A DNA stretch of 64,000 nt from Betaproteobacteria bacterium. GTDB taxonomy: Bacteria > Pseudomonadota > Gammaproteobacteria > Burkholderiales > SG8-39. The stretch spans positions 175,340 to 239,339 of the forward strand of contig JADJPT010000004.1 in assembly GCA_016713125.1 (NCBI GenBank), read 5' to 3'. The translations under genes were made by a program, and so were the position numbers. Below are positions 9,114 through 17,870 of the stretch, in pieces. The notes under the pieces were generated by a model. The model saw nothing but the letters and a program-made list of their open reading frames with translations. It made no database searches and was not told the origin of the DNA. Numbering within the stretch: the stretch's first letter is position 1; each line of letters begins with the position of its first letter.

Positions 9114-10193
9114 ATGCAAGACATGCGTGCAAGCGGCGGTCGGGAATACGCGGAGCTGGCTCTGGCGGTCAAGGCCTGGGGCCGCGAACTCGGCTTCCAG
9201 GCGGTGGGCATCGCGGACACCGAGTTGACGGGTGCGGAGGCGCACCTGCAAGACTGGCTGGCGCGCGGCTGGCATGGCGAGATGGAGTATATGGCACGCC
9301 ACGGCCGGCGTCGCACGCGTCCGGCCGAGCTGGTGCCGGGTACCTTGCGCGTGATCGCCTGCCGGATGAACTACGCGACCGAACTGCGCGCGGGGGAGGA
9401 GGTGCTGGCGGCGCTGGCCGGCGACTCGCAGCTCGCCTACGTGGCGCGGTATGCGCGCGGCCGCGACTATCACAAGCTGCTGCGCGCCCGGCTGCAGGCG
9501 CTGGCCGATCGCATCGCCGCCGAGATCGGCGAGTTCGGCTACCGCGTGTTCACGGATTCCGCGCCGGTGATGGAGGTCGAGCTCGCCGCCAAGGCCGGAC
9601 TGGGCTGGCGCGGCAAGCACACGCTGCTGCTGTCGCGCGAGGCCGGCTCGTACTTCTTCCTCGGCGAGATCTACACCGACCTGCCGCTGCCGGTCGATGC
9701 GCCCGTGGAGCCGCATTGCGGCTCCTGCACCAGCTGCATGAGCGTCTGTCCCACGCAGGCGATACGCGGCCCGTATTCGCTGGAAGCGCGGCGCTGCATT
9801 TCCTACCTGACCATCGAGCTGAAGGGCAGCATCCCGCTGGAGTTCCGGACGCTGATCGGCAATCGCGTGTATGGCTGCGACGACTGCCAGCTGGTGTGCC
9901 CGTGGAATTCTTTCGCGCAACGCAGCGATGAACCGGATTTCGCGGTGAGGAACGGTCTGGACAGTGCGCGACTGGTCGAGTTGTTTGCCTGGAACGCGGC
10001 CGAATTCGAGGCGCGCATGGCCGGTTCCGCGATACGCCGCATCGGCCACGAACGCTGGCTGCGCAACCTGGCGGTGGGCTTGGGCAATGCGCGGACCAGC
10101 TCAGACGTGATCGCGGCTCTGCACAGCCGCGCCGACGATCCGTCGGCGCTGGTGCGCGAGCATGTCGCGTGGGCGTTGCAGAGGCATGTGTGA
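9114..10193 (+). CDS. queG: Epoxyqueuosine reductase QueG
   Basis: Cobalamin- and iron-sulfur-dependent last step of queuosine synthesis in tRNA; 359 residues. Visible are the N-terminal reductase domain (GFQAVGIADTEL; WMARGWHGEMEYM-like segment), the cobalamin-facing FTDSAPVMEVELAAKAGLGWRGKHT, and two 4Fe-4S motifs: CGSCTSCMSVCPTQAI and CDDCQLVCPWN plus an earlier Cys. A HEAT-like tail ends at VREHVAWAL. It is divergent from tsaE with only 17 bases between starts. Two start codons (9114, 9123) are possible. Confidence 0.95.
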   Translation: MQDMRASGGREYAELALAVKAWGRELGFQAVGIADTELTGAEAHLQDWLARGWHGEMEYMARHGRRRTRPAELVPGTLRVIACRMNYATELRAGEEVLAALAGDSQLAYVARYARGRDYHKLLRARLQALADRIAAEIGEFGYRVFTDSAPVMEVELAAKAGLGWRGKHTLLLSREAGSYFFLGEIYTDLPLPVDAPVEPHCGSCTSCMSVCPTQAIRGPYSLEARRCISYLTIELKGSIPLEFRTLIGNRVYGCDDCQLVCPWNSFAQRSDEPDFAVRNGLDSARLVELFAWNAAEFEARMAGSAIRRIGHERWLRNLAVGLGNARTSSDVIAALHSRADDPSALVREHVAWALQRHV

Positions 10194-10245
10194 GCATGCC
10201 GACCCACGATGGGCAGGTGTGAGCATGCCGTCTCACGACGGGCAA
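10188..10245. repeat. Two tandem copies of a 29-base repeat between queG and the hydrolase
   Basis: Copy 1 (10188-10216) and copy 2 (10217-10245) match at 25 of 29 positions; both begin GTGTGAGCATGCCG and end GGGCA. A 3' fragment of the motif (GCATGAGC) follows and contains the start codon of the next gene. Copy 2 can fold as TGCCGTC/GACGGGCA with one bulged base. The first copy includes the queG stop codon. Confidence 0.75.
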
Positions 10246-10247
10246 GC

Positions 10248-11180
10248 ATGAGCGAAACCGCGCCGCCCTGGGAAGCCGATGTCCTGTTGCCAGCCTACGA
10301 GGCCGCAACGCTGGCGTTCCCGCCGGATTACGACGGTGAGGTGGTGGCCACGCTGGTGCGCCGGGCCGCGTCCGCGCCGCAGTCGCGTGCGCTGCTCTAC
10401 GTGCACGGCTTCATCGACTATTTCTTCCAGGCGCACATGGCGGAGCGCTGCGCGCGCGAAGGCTGGGGGTTCTACGCGCTGGACCTGCGCAAGCACGGCC
10501 GCTCGCTGCGGCCGCACCAGCATCCGAATTTCTGCAAGTCGGTGCACGAGTACTTCGCCGACATCACCTGCGCGATCGACCTGCTGTACGAGAGGGAGGG
10601 CGTGCGCGAGCTGGTGCTTGCCGGGCATTCGACCGGCGGTCTGGTGACGGCGCTGTACGCCGACCACGGCGAGTGCCGCGAACGGGTCGGTGCGCTGTGG
10701 CTGAACAGCCCGTTTTTCGAGTTCAACGTGCCGCCCGCCATGCAGGCGCAACTGGCGCTGGCCGCCGGCACGGGCCGATTCTTCCCGTTCCTGAGCGATC
10801 CCCGCGGACTGTCACCGGACTATCCGCGCAGCCTGCACAGGAAGCATGAAGGGGAGTGGGATTTCGACCTGCGCTACAAGCCGATCGAGGGTTTTCCCGC
10901 GTACTTCGGCTGGATCGCCGCGATACGCGCCGCGCATGCGCGCCTGCACGCCGGCCTGGCGATCCGCTGCCCGGTGCTGGTCATGCATTCGGATGCGGCC
11001 GACATCGTGCTCGACGCGCGGCACATCGCGCGCTGGGCGCCGCGGCTGGGTGACGATGTCGAGGTGCAGGCGTATCCGGGCGCACTGCACGACCTGGTGC
11101 TGTCGCGCGAACCGGTACGCGAGGCGGTATTCGGCGCGCTGTTCGACTGGCTGTCGCGCCGCCTGCCGGAGTCGCACTAG
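10248..11180 (+). CDS. Alpha/beta hydrolase (serine aminopeptidase/monoglyceride-lipase type)
   Basis: A 310-residue serine hydrolase of the Hydrolase_4 type. The oxyanion segment LLYVHGFIDYFFQAHMAE, the nucleophile elbow GHSTGG, the late Asp in VMHSDAADIV and the terminal catalytic His in GALHDLVLS are all present in order, with no signal peptide. ATG 10248 is chosen; an upstream ATG at 10209 would lie within the tandem repeat and give a non-conserved tail. It is likely an esterase or lysophospholipase-like enzyme; the substrate is unknown. Confidence 0.88.
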   Translation: MSETAPPWEADVLLPAYEAATLAFPPDYDGEVVATLVRRAASAPQSRALLYVHGFIDYFFQAHMAERCAREGWGFYALDLRKHGRSLRPHQHPNFCKSVHEYFADITCAIDLLYEREGVRELVLAGHSTGGLVTALYADHGECRERVGALWLNSPFFEFNVPPAMQAQLALAAGTGRFFPFLSDPRGLSPDYPRSLHRKHEGEWDFDLRYKPIEGFPAYFGWIAAIRAAHARLHAGLAIRCPVLVMHSDAADIVLDARHIARWAPRLGDDVEVQAYPGALHDLVLSREPVREAVFGALFDWLSRRLPESH

Positions 11181-11183
11181 CCG

Positions 11184-12035
11184 TCAGGGATTGGGCCCGG
11201 TGGCCATCGGGCGGGCCGGATCCTTGCACCACTCGCTCCAGGAACCGGGGTAGAGCCGCGAGCCGGACAGGCCCGCGAGTTCCATGGCGATGATGTTGTG
11301 GCAGGCAGAAACTCCGGAGCCGCACTGGTGCACGATCTGCGCCGGTGTGCGGTTGCCGAGCAGCGCCGCGTACTCGGCGGCCAGCACCTCGGGCTTCTTG
11401 AAGCAGCCCTCGGCGTCGAGGTTCTGCACATAGGGTCGGTTCAGCGCGCCGGGAATATGGCCGCCCACCGGGTCGATGGTCTCGCCTTCGCCGGCGTAGC
11501 GCCCCGCGGCGCGCGCATCGAGCACCGTGACTTCGGGCTTGCCCAGGTTGGCGAGCACGAAATCGGCATCCACGCTCATGGCCTGCGGCGTGCCGCTGAA
11601 CACGCTGGCCGGATGGCTGGGCACCTTGTCGGTGACCGGGCGTCCTTCCCTGCCCCACTTCTGGAAGCCGCCATCGAGCACCGCGACCTTGTCGTGGCCG
11701 ATCCAGCGCAGCATCCACCACAGGCGACCCGCGGTCATGCCGCCGGCCGCGTCGTAGATCACGATCTGCTGGTTGTTGCGCAGGCCCTTGGCGCCGAGCA
11801 TGGCGAGGAAGGCCGCGGGTTCGGGCAGCGGATGCCGTCCGGTGCGCGGACCCTTGGGACCGGACAGTTCGCCCTCCATGGAGATGAAGGTGGCGCCGGG
11901 AATATGGCTCTGCGCGTACAGCTGCGCACCCAGGGCGTGGTTGGCGAGGTCGTAGCGCAGGTCGAGGATGCGCCAGGCCGGGTCGTCCAGGTGCTGGGCG
12001 AGGAGGTCGGTGGAAACGAGCGTGGTGTGGTTCAT
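11184..12035 (-). CDS. sseA: 3-mercaptopyruvate/thiosulfate sulfurtransferase (two-rhodanese)
   Basis: A 283-residue tandem rhodanese protein. The inactive N-terminal domain has WRILDLRYDL and GHIPGATFI-like motifs (QSHIPGATFISMEG). The active C-terminal domain carries VLDARAAGRYAG and the active-site loop CGSGVSACHN. CGSGV loops favour mercaptopyruvate over thiosulfate (CRKGV). ATG 12035 is used because sequence upstream of it belongs to the 3' part of the Fe-S gene. The 3' end is convergent with the hydrolase, 3 bases apart. Confidence 0.9.
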   Translation of the reverse strand: MNHTTLVSTDLLAQHLDDPAWRILDLRYDLANHALGAQLYAQSHIPGATFISMEGELSGPKGPRTGRHPLPEPAAFLAMLGAKGLRNNQQIVIYDAAGGMTAGRLWWMLRWIGHDKVAVLDGGFQKWGREGRPVTDKVPSHPASVFSGTPQAMSVDADFVLANLGKPEVTVLDARAAGRYAGEGETIDPVGGHIPGALNRPYVQNLDAEGCFKKPEVLAAEYAALLGNRTPAQIVHQCGSGVSACHNIIAMELAGLSGSRLYPGSWSEWCKDPARPMATGPNP

Positions 12036-12045
12036 GCGGCGGATT

Positions 12046-13356
12046 CTACCGGGACGGGAACAGGTCGGCGACGAGCGTTTCGCGCAGTTCGGCCATCGGC
12101 ATGCCGCTGCCGGCGAGGCTCGCGGCATGCTGCGCGAGAACCGCGTCCACGTCGGCGAGCCGCGTCATCTGCTTGTAGAGGTCCTCGCAGGCGATCCCCA
12201 TGCTGGCGGCGAAGATCTCCATCACGTTGAGGATCTCGAATTCGGTCTCGCGCTCGAAGCGCACCACCTCGCGATGGCAGGCGTGGAAGACCGTGGCCAG
12301 CGTGGTGACCCCGGCCGCGGCGGCGGCGCGCAGTTCGGCGGCCAGCAGGTCGGTCTTGAACGCGGGCAGCGCCGAAAGGTGCACGCTCATCAGTCCGGCG
12401 CGCGGCGTTTCGAGTTCGACGAATTCGACACCGGGTACGGCGCCCAGCAGTCGCTTCACGGCGCGATTGACCGCCGGCATCCCGGTGCGCTCGGAGAGCG
12501 CGACGCGCTTTTCGACGCGGTGCACGAACATCGCCGCCAGTTCGTCGAAGCGGCTGTCGAGATACTCGAAATAGGGGGCGATGGTGAACGGCGCATCGCC
12601 GCCCGCGGCGCGCGCATGCGCCGGCAACTGCACCTCGCCCAGTTGCACCTGGCAGCTCGGGCACCAGGCCAGCACGCGCGGTGCGCCATGCGCGGCCAGC
12701 TTGCCCAGGGTGCTGCCGGAGATGCGTCCCGCACCCTCGAGGTCGCCGCTGCCCATCTGGTAGACGCCGCAGCAGGTCGAGGGGCCGCCGGCCACGGCGT
12801 AGCGCACTTCCAGGCGCTCGAGGATGTCGAGCGCGACCAGCGCGATGTGCGGGGTGCGGATCACGTTGCAGCCGGTGTAGAAGACGAACTCCGGCGCTGC
12901 ATCGGCGGGCGCGGCGGGCGAGGGCCGGCCCGGCGGATGGATGCGCGCGATGGTCTGCGCATCGAGCATCAGCCTGGAGAAAGCCTTCACGGCACGTGCC
13001 ATGGAGGTGAAGCTGCGCGTGCCGGCCTGCCTGGCGGCCGCCTCGCTTTCGGCGTGGCGCAGCATGCCGCGCGCCAGACTCAGCATCAGGCGCGGGTTGA
13101 CGCCTTCCGGGCAGGCCGGGATGCACAGCCCGCTGCCGGAGCAGACTTCGGTCCAGCGCCGCGCTTCGGGTGTGGCGGGCTGGCCGCGCAGGATGGCGAG
13201 GACGCCGCCGGTGACACCTGCGGCATCGGCGTCTGCGAGCCCCGCGGGGGCCGCCATCGGGCAGGCGCGCAGGCATTCACCGCAGGAGGTGCAGGCATCG
13301 AGCACCGCGCTGCGCGCGAGACCTGCGAAGGCGTCGGCGTGCGTGGCGGCGGCCAT
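12046..13356 (-). CDS. CCG-domain iron-sulfur protein (HdrD/GlcF-like), partner of the Rieske oxygenase
   Basis: A 436-residue cytoplasmic electron carrier. The first cluster motif CTSCGECLRACP is at 22-33, a classic 4Fe-4S site. The second reads CSGSGLCIPACP (72-83): the second Cys is Ser, the pattern seen at the 3Fe-4S site of succinate dehydrogenase iron-sulfur subunits. One intact CCG domain follows (TGC...TCCG...WCPSC); the second CCG repeat is degenerate, with CHREV left. It begins 8 bases after the Rieske stop, so the two are almost certainly co-translated. By context it may feed electrons to the oxygenase. The long upstream extension of the frame overlaps the Rieske gene and was rejected. 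Confidence 0.85.
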   Translation of the reverse strand: MAAATHADAFAGLARSAVLDACTSCGECLRACPMAAPAGLADADAAGVTGGVLAILRGQPATPEARRWTEVCSGSGLCIPACPEGVNPRLMLSLARGMLRHAESEAAARQAGTRSFTSMARAVKAFSRLMLDAQTIARIHPPGRPSPAAPADAAPEFVFYTGCNVIRTPHIALVALDILERLEVRYAVAGGPSTCCGVYQMGSGDLEGAGRISGSTLGKLAAHGAPRVLAWCPSCQVQLGEVQLPAHARAAGGDAPFTIAPYFEYLDSRFDELAAMFVHRVEKRVALSERTGMPAVNRAVKRLLGAVPGVEFVELETPRAGLMSVHLSALPAFKTDLLAAELRAAAAAGVTTLATVFHACHREVVRFERETEFEILNVMEIFAASMGIACEDLYKQMTRLADVDAVLAQHAASLAGSGMPMAELRETLVADLFPSR

Positions 13357-13364
13357 GCGGTCGC

Positions 13365-14468
13365 TCAGGCCGGCCGCTGCAGCGCGCGGCGCATGTACTC
13401 GTGGAAATGCACCAGCGCATCCTCCATCGGCGACTGGTACGGACCGACCTCGTTGATGCCCTGGTCGAGCAGTGCCTTGCGGCCGCGGTCCATGCGTGTG
13501 CAGATTTCGCCGTCCTCGATGGCGGTTTCCACATAGGCCGCCTGCTCGGCCTCGACGAACTCGCGCTCGAACAGCGCGATGTCCTCGGGGTAGTAGAACT
13601 CGACCACGTTGGTGGTCAGCGTGGGCGAGCGCGGAATCACCTGCGAGACCACCAGCACGTTCGGATACCACTCGAGCATCAGGCCCGGGAAGTAGGTGAG
13701 CCAGAGCGCGCCGTACTTGGGTTCCTTGCCGTCCAGGTAGCGCAGGCAGGCGTCATGCCAGCGCCGGTAGACCGGCGTGCCGGCGCTGTTCAGGCCAGCC
13801 TTCGGGCCGACGATCTGCAGCGAGTAGTTGTCCGCGCACTCGAGGCGGAAATTGTCGCAGTCGGTGAAATTGCCCAGTCCCGGATGGAAGGGGTCGACGT
13901 GATAGACCTCGAGGTAGACCTCGATGAAGGTCTTCCAGTTGATCGGATAGTCGTCGATGCGCACTCGATCGAGCACATAGCCGGAAAAATCGAAATCCCC
14001 GGCCAGAGACAGGCCGGCGAGATCGCGCGCCGGGTTGCGCGGGCCGGCGAACAACAGGCCTTTCCAGTTGGAAAGAGGCGTGGAGTTCAGCTTCACGCAG
14101 GGGTTTTCCGGGAAATGGGGGGCGCCGAGCAATTCGCCCTTCATGTCGTAGGTCCAGCGATGCAGCGGACAGACGATGTTCTCGGCGTTGCCGCGGCCCT
14201 GCAGCATGATGGACTGGCGGTGGCGGCAGACGTTGGAAAGCAGTTCAACGCCGCCGGTGTTGCGCACCAGCACCTTGCCGTGGTCCATCCATGCGAGCGA
14301 GTGATAGTCGCCGACGTTCGGCACCATCAACTCATGGCCTGCGTAGTTCTGGCCCTGATCGAAGAGAAGCTTCTTCTCGAGGGCGAAGATTTCCGGATCG
14401 AAATACCAGGAAACGGGCAACTGTGCGCTGGCAGGCTTAAGGCGCGCCAGACTCGCGATGTCGGACAT
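13365..14468 (-). CDS. Rieske non-heme iron oxygenase, alpha subunit
   Basis: A 367-residue aromatic-ring-hydroxylating/demethylating-type oxygenase. The Rieske 2Fe-2S ligands are C81-x-H83 and C100-x-x-H103 (CRHR and CPLH). The mononuclear iron site is seen in the WKTFIEVYLEVYHVDPFHPG segment (two His, E/D bridge). The C-terminal domain has VEFYYPED. No reductase or 2Fe-2S ferredoxin gene is adjacent; the only partner is the CCG iron-sulfur protein 8 bases downstream. The family includes glycine betaine, carnitine and stachydrine demethylases as well as aromatic dioxygenases. The substrate cannot be assigned. Confidence 0.88.
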   Translation of the reverse strand: MSDIASLARLKPASAQLPVSWYFDPEIFALEKKLLFDQGQNYAGHELMVPNVGDYHSLAWMDHGKVLVRNTGGVELLSNVCRHRQSIMLQGRGNAENIVCPLHRWTYDMKGELLGAPHFPENPCVKLNSTPLSNWKGLLFAGPRNPARDLAGLSLAGDFDFSGYVLDRVRIDDYPINWKTFIEVYLEVYHVDPFHPGLGNFTDCDNFRLECADNYSLQIVGPKAGLNSAGTPVYRRWHDACLRYLDGKEPKYGALWLTYFPGLMLEWYPNVLVVSQVIPRSPTLTTNVVEFYYPEDIALFEREFVEAEQAAYVETAIEDGEICTRMDRGRKALLDQGINEVGPYQSPMEDALVHFHEYMRRALQRPA

Positions 14469-14526
14469 GGACCAGGTTCCTCGCGGGCGGGAAACACAAG
14501 GCCGGCTATTTTACCCCAGGGTCAGA

Positions 14527-14556
14527 TTGACCGGGTAGGAGGGCATGGGCTAAGGT
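14527..14556 (+). promoter_or_regulatory. Possible promoter for xseB-ispA
   Basis: TTGACC (14527-14532) and TAAGGT (14551-14556) are separated by 18 bases. The expected start falls close to the xseB ATG at 14566, and no purine-rich ribosome site precedes that ATG. The match is fair only. Confidence 0.35.
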
Positions 14557-14565
14557 TCGCCCCCT

Positions 14566-14871
14566 ATGAGCCGGACCACGAAACAGAGTTCACCGCATCC
14601 CGAAACCGCCGTTGGCGCAGCATCTGCGTCGGAAAATCTCACGTTCGAGAAGGCGCTTGCCGAGCTCGAGAAGCTGGTCGGTCGCATGGAGGGCGGCGAA
14701 CTGACGCTGGAGCAGAGCCTGACGTTCCACAGGCGCGGCCTGGAGCTTGCGCGCTACTGCCAGGAGCGGCTCGAGGCGGCCCGCCTGCAGGTCAGCATGC
14801 TGGAAGGGGAGGTGCTGAAATCCCTCGCCCATCCCGCGGATGCGGACGAGGCTGACGAAGGCGAAGGCTGA
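14566..14871 (+). CDS. xseB: Exodeoxyribonuclease VII small subunit
   Basis: A 101-residue partner of XseA in the exonuclease that degrades single-stranded DNA to oligonucleotides. LTFEKALAELEKLVGRMEGGELTLEQSLTFHRRGLELARYC is the family core, with an acidic C-terminal tail. It is the first gene of the xseB-ispA-dxs set; GTG of ispA begins 1 base after its stop. Confidence 0.95.
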   Translation: MSRTTKQSSPHPETAVGAASASENLTFEKALAELEKLVGRMEGGELTLEQSLTFHRRGLELARYCQERLEAARLQVSMLEGEVLKSLAHPADADEADEGEG

Positions 14872-14872
14872 C

Positions 14873-15776
14873 GTGGCGGATTCCGCCGCACAGTTCCAGG
14901 CGTGGATGGCGACGGTGCAGGGGCGCATGGAGCGCGCCCTCGAGCGGCTGCTGCCGATGTCCGCCGTCGCGCCGTCAAGGCTGCATGCGGCGATGCGTTA
15001 CGCGGTGCTGGAGGGCGGCAAGCGCGTGCGTCCGCTGCTCGCCTTCGCCGCCGGCGACCTGGTGGCCGCCGACGCGGCGAAATCTCGAGGTGGCCGCCGC
15101 CGCCGTCGAGATGATCCACGCCTATTCGCTGGTACACGACGACATGCCCTGCATGGACGACGACGTGTTGCGCAGGGGCAAGCCCACGGTGCACGTGGAG
15201 TTCGACCAGGCCACGGCGCTGCTGGTCGGCGATGCGCTGCAATCGCTGGCGTTCCAGCTGCTGTCGGCGCCGGGCCTGCTCACCGATGAGGGCGTGCAGC
15301 TGCGCATGGTTCACACGCTCGCCCAGGCCTCGGGTTCGCGCGGCATGGCGGGCGGGCAGGCCATCGATCTCGAGTCGACCGGCAAGCCGCTGGATGCCGC
15401 CGAGCTCGAGTTCATGCACGTCCACAAGACCGGCGCGCTGATCCGCGCGGCGGTGATGCTGGGCGCACATTGCGGCTCGGAACTGGACGCCGGTGAGGCC
15501 GCGAGCCTTGATCGTTATGCAAAATGCGTGGGCCTGGCCTTCCAGGTGGTGGACGATGTGCTCGACGCCGAGGCCGACTCGGCGACGCTGGGCAAGACCG
15601 CCGGCAAGGATGCGGTGCAGGGCAAGGCGACCTACGTCACGGCGCTGGGTCTGTCGCGCGCCAAGTCCCTGGCTCAGGACCTGCGTGCGCAAAGTCTTGC
15701 TGCGCTGGCGCCGTTCGGCGCGCGCGCGACGCGGCTGGCGCAACTGGCCGACTTCATCGTGCTGCGCAAGTTCTGA
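14873..15776 (+). CDS. ispA: Farnesyl diphosphate synthase IspA, single-base frameshift
   Basis: Condenses isopentenyl diphosphate with DMAPP and GPP to farnesyl diphosphate. It starts at GTG 14873. GGKRVRPLL is in the first part. An extra A in the AAA at 15080-15082 breaks the frame; removing it joins GDLVAADAAN to LEVAAAAVEMIHAYSLVHDD. The first aspartate motif DDMPCMDDD and the second, DDVLD, are intact. Without the extra base the protein is 300 residues, the normal size. Because FPP synthase is essential in most bacteria, an assembly error is the likeliest cause. Confidence 0.92.
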
Positions 15777-15930
15777 GTCGCCGGCGGTGCGCTTTTCCGG
15801 CGCCGAAGCCGCGCGAGCGCTCGACTTCTGAGACAATCGGCCCATGGCGACGATGACCGGCCAGCCCGGAGATCTGTCCGGCGCATCCCCTGGCGCCCCC
15901 CGCGGCGAAGGGGTGGCCGGTGCGCGCGGC

Positions 15931-15936
15931 TACAAT
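15931..15936 (+). promoter_or_regulatory. -10 element TACAAT directly before the dxs start
   Basis: TACAAT (15931-15936) ends 6 bases before the dxs ATG at 15943, so a transcript from it would begin at or next to the start codon. A second similar box, GACAAT, lies just before an alternative in-frame ATG at 15844. Confidence 0.35.
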
Positions 15937-15942
15937 CCCCTG

Positions 15943-17787
15943 ATGTACGAACTTCTCAAGACCATCGAAGACCCGGCCGCGCTGCGCAGGCTGGAGCGCA
16001 GGCAACTGGGCCAGCTGGCCGACGAGCTGCGGGCCTACGTGCTCGATTCGGTGTCCAAGACCGGCGGGCACCTGTCCTCCAACCTCGGCACGGTGGAGCT
16101 CACCATCGCGCTGCACTACGTGTTCAACACGCCCGAGGACCGCATCGTCTGGGACGTCGGCCACCAGACCTATCCGCACAAGATCCTCACCGGCAGGCGC
16201 GAGCGCATGGCCACCTTGCGCCAGCTCGACGGCCTGTCCGGGTTTCCCAGGCGCGACGAATCGCCGTACGACACCTTCGGCACCGCGCATTCGTCGACGT
16301 CGATTTCCGCCGCGCTGGGCATGGCCGCCGCGGCCAGGCTGAAGGGCGAGGCGCGACACGCCATCGCGGTGATCGGCGACGGCGCGATGTCGGCCGGCAT
16401 GGCCTTCGAGGCGATGAACAATGCCGGCGCCATGGACACCGACCTGCTGGTGGTGCTGAACGACAACGAAATGTCGATCTCGCAGCCGGTCGGCGCGCTG
16501 ACCAACTACCTGGCGCGCCTGCTGTCGGGTCGCATGTACGACACGGCCAAACGGGCCAGCGAGCACATCCTCAAGCGCCTGCCGATCGCCTGGGAGCTGG
16601 CCAGGCGCGCCGAAGAGCACGTCAAGGGCATGGTCACGCCCTCCACGCTGTTCGAGGAGTTCGGGTTCAACTACATCGGGCCCATCGACGGTCACGACCT
16701 GGATGCGCTGTTGCCCACGCTCGACAACATCCGCAAGCTCAAGGGCCCGCAGTTCCTGCACGTGATCACGCGCAAGGGCCAAGGCTACAAGCTCGCCGAA
16801 GACGATCCCATCCTGTACCACGGACCGGGCAAGTTCAATCCGGCCGAGGGCATCAAGAAGGCGGCCGGCGCCAAACCCACCTACAGCCAGATCTTCGGTG
16901 ACTGGTTGTGCGAGACCGCGGCGATCGACCCGCGCATGGTCGCGGTCACGCCGGCCATGCGCGAGGGCTCCGGCATGGTCAGGTATTCCGAACTCTTCCC
17001 GCAGCGCTATTTCGACGTCGGCATCGCCGAGCAGCACGCCGTGACCTTCGCGGCCGGCATGGCCTGCGAGGGCGTGAAGCCTGTGGTGGCGATCTATTCG
17101 ACCTTCCTGCAGCGCGGCTACGACCAGTTGATACACGACGTGGCGATCCAGAACCTGCCGGTGGTGTTCGCGCTGGATCGCGGCGGCGTGGTGGGCGGCG
17201 ATGGGGCCACGCACAATGGCGTGTTCGATTACGCCTTTCTGCGCTGCATCCCGAACATGACGGTGATGGCGCCGGCCGACGAGAACGAGTGCCGCAAGAT
17301 GCTCTCCACCGGGCTGGCGCTGGACGGACCCTCGGCGGTGCGCTATCCGCGTGGCAGCGGCCCCGGTGCTGCGCTCGAACCGATCGGCGCGACGGTGCCG
17401 GTCGGGCGGGGCGAAATCCGCCGCAGCGGCAAGGGCGGGGTCGCGATCCTCGCCTTCGGCACGCTGCTGGCGGCAGCGCTGCAGGCGGCCGAGGTGCTGG
17501 ATGCCACGGTGGCCAATATGCGTTTCGTGAAACCGCTGGACCTGGACCTGCTGAAGCGCCTGGCGGAGGAGCACGAACTGCTGGTCACGCTGGAAGAACA
17601 CGTACTGATGGGAGGGGCCGGCAGCGCCGTGTGCGAGGCGCTGGCCGAGGCCGGAATCGAGCGCCGGGTGCTGCTGTTGGGCTTGCCGGACCGCTTCATA
17701 GACCACGGCGACCCGGGCCGCTTGCTGGCGTCATTGGGTCTGGACGCCGCGGGCATCGAAAAATCCATACGCGCCGCAAGGGCTTAG
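15943..17787 (+). CDS. dxs: 1-deoxy-D-xylulose-5-phosphate synthase
   Basis: Thiamine-diphosphate enzyme condensing pyruvate and glyceraldehyde 3-phosphate, the first step of the MEP isoprenoid pathway; 614 residues. Seen in order: [32 protein letters not shown], the ThDP/Mg motif [33 protein letters not shown] with the conserved Glu, and the transketolase C-terminal domain. The start is set at ATG 15943 ([11 protein letters not shown]), the family's usual beginning. The in-frame ATG at 15844 would add 33 poorly conserved residues. With ispA it forms an isoprenoid-supply cluster. Confidence 0.95.
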   Translation: MYELLKTIEDPAALRRLERRQLGQLADELRAYVLDSVSKTGGHLSSNLGTVELTIALHYVFNTPEDRIVWDVGHQTYPHKILTGRRERMATLRQLDGLSGFPRRDESPYDTFGTAHSSTSISAALGMAAAARLKGEARHAIAVIGDGAMSAGMAFEAMNNAGAMDTDLLVVLNDNEMSISQPVGALTNYLARLLSGRMYDTAKRASEHILKRLPIAWELARRAEEHVKGMVTPSTLFEEFGFNYIGPIDGHDLDALLPTLDNIRKLKGPQFLHVITRKGQGYKLAEDDPILYHGPGKFNPAEGIKKAAGAKPTYSQIFGDWLCETAAIDPRMVAVTPAMREGSGMVRYSELFPQRYFDVGIAEQHAVTFAAGMACEGVKPVVAIYSTFLQRGYDQLIHDVAIQNLPVVFALDRGGVVGGDGATHNGVFDYAFLRCIPNMTVMAPADENECRKMLSTGLALDGPSAVRYPRGSGPGAALEPIGATVPVGRGEIRRSGKGGVAILAFGTLLAAALQAAEVLDATVANMRFVKPLDLDLLKRLAEEHELLVTLEEHVLMGGAGSAVCEALAEAGIERRVLLLGLPDRFIDHGDPGRLLASLGLDAAGIEKSIRAARA

Positions 17788-17845
17788 CCGGCCCGAGCAG
17801 GCAGATGCGCGGCGATACGAACAGCGAAACGTAATATCCGGAGAA

Positions 17846-17864
17846 ATAACTCGGGTGTTATAAT
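17846..17864 (+). promoter_or_regulatory. folE2 -10 box overlapped by an inverted repeat
   Basis: A perfect TATAAT lies at 17859-17864, 6 bases before ATG 17871. The repeat ATAAC-N6-GTTAT (17846-17850 and 17857-17861) overlaps the -10 box, as expected for a repressor site. The half-sites resemble, but do not match, a proteobacterial Zur box. Confidence 0.4.
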
Positions 17865-17870
17865 CACATG

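Noticed and set aside
12046..13671. 541-residue version of the CCG protein
   Set aside because: The first 105 residues overlap the Rieske gene in another frame; ATG 13356 precedes the first cluster motif at a normal distance.
15844..15942. Longer dxs start at ATG 15844
   Set aside because: The added 33 residues are not family sequence; MYELLKTI at 15943 is the usual start.
15754..17706. 650-codon open frame antisense to dxs
   Set aside because: High-GC third-position shadow; low-complexity His/Arg/Gly composition, while dxs on the other strand has full family motifs.
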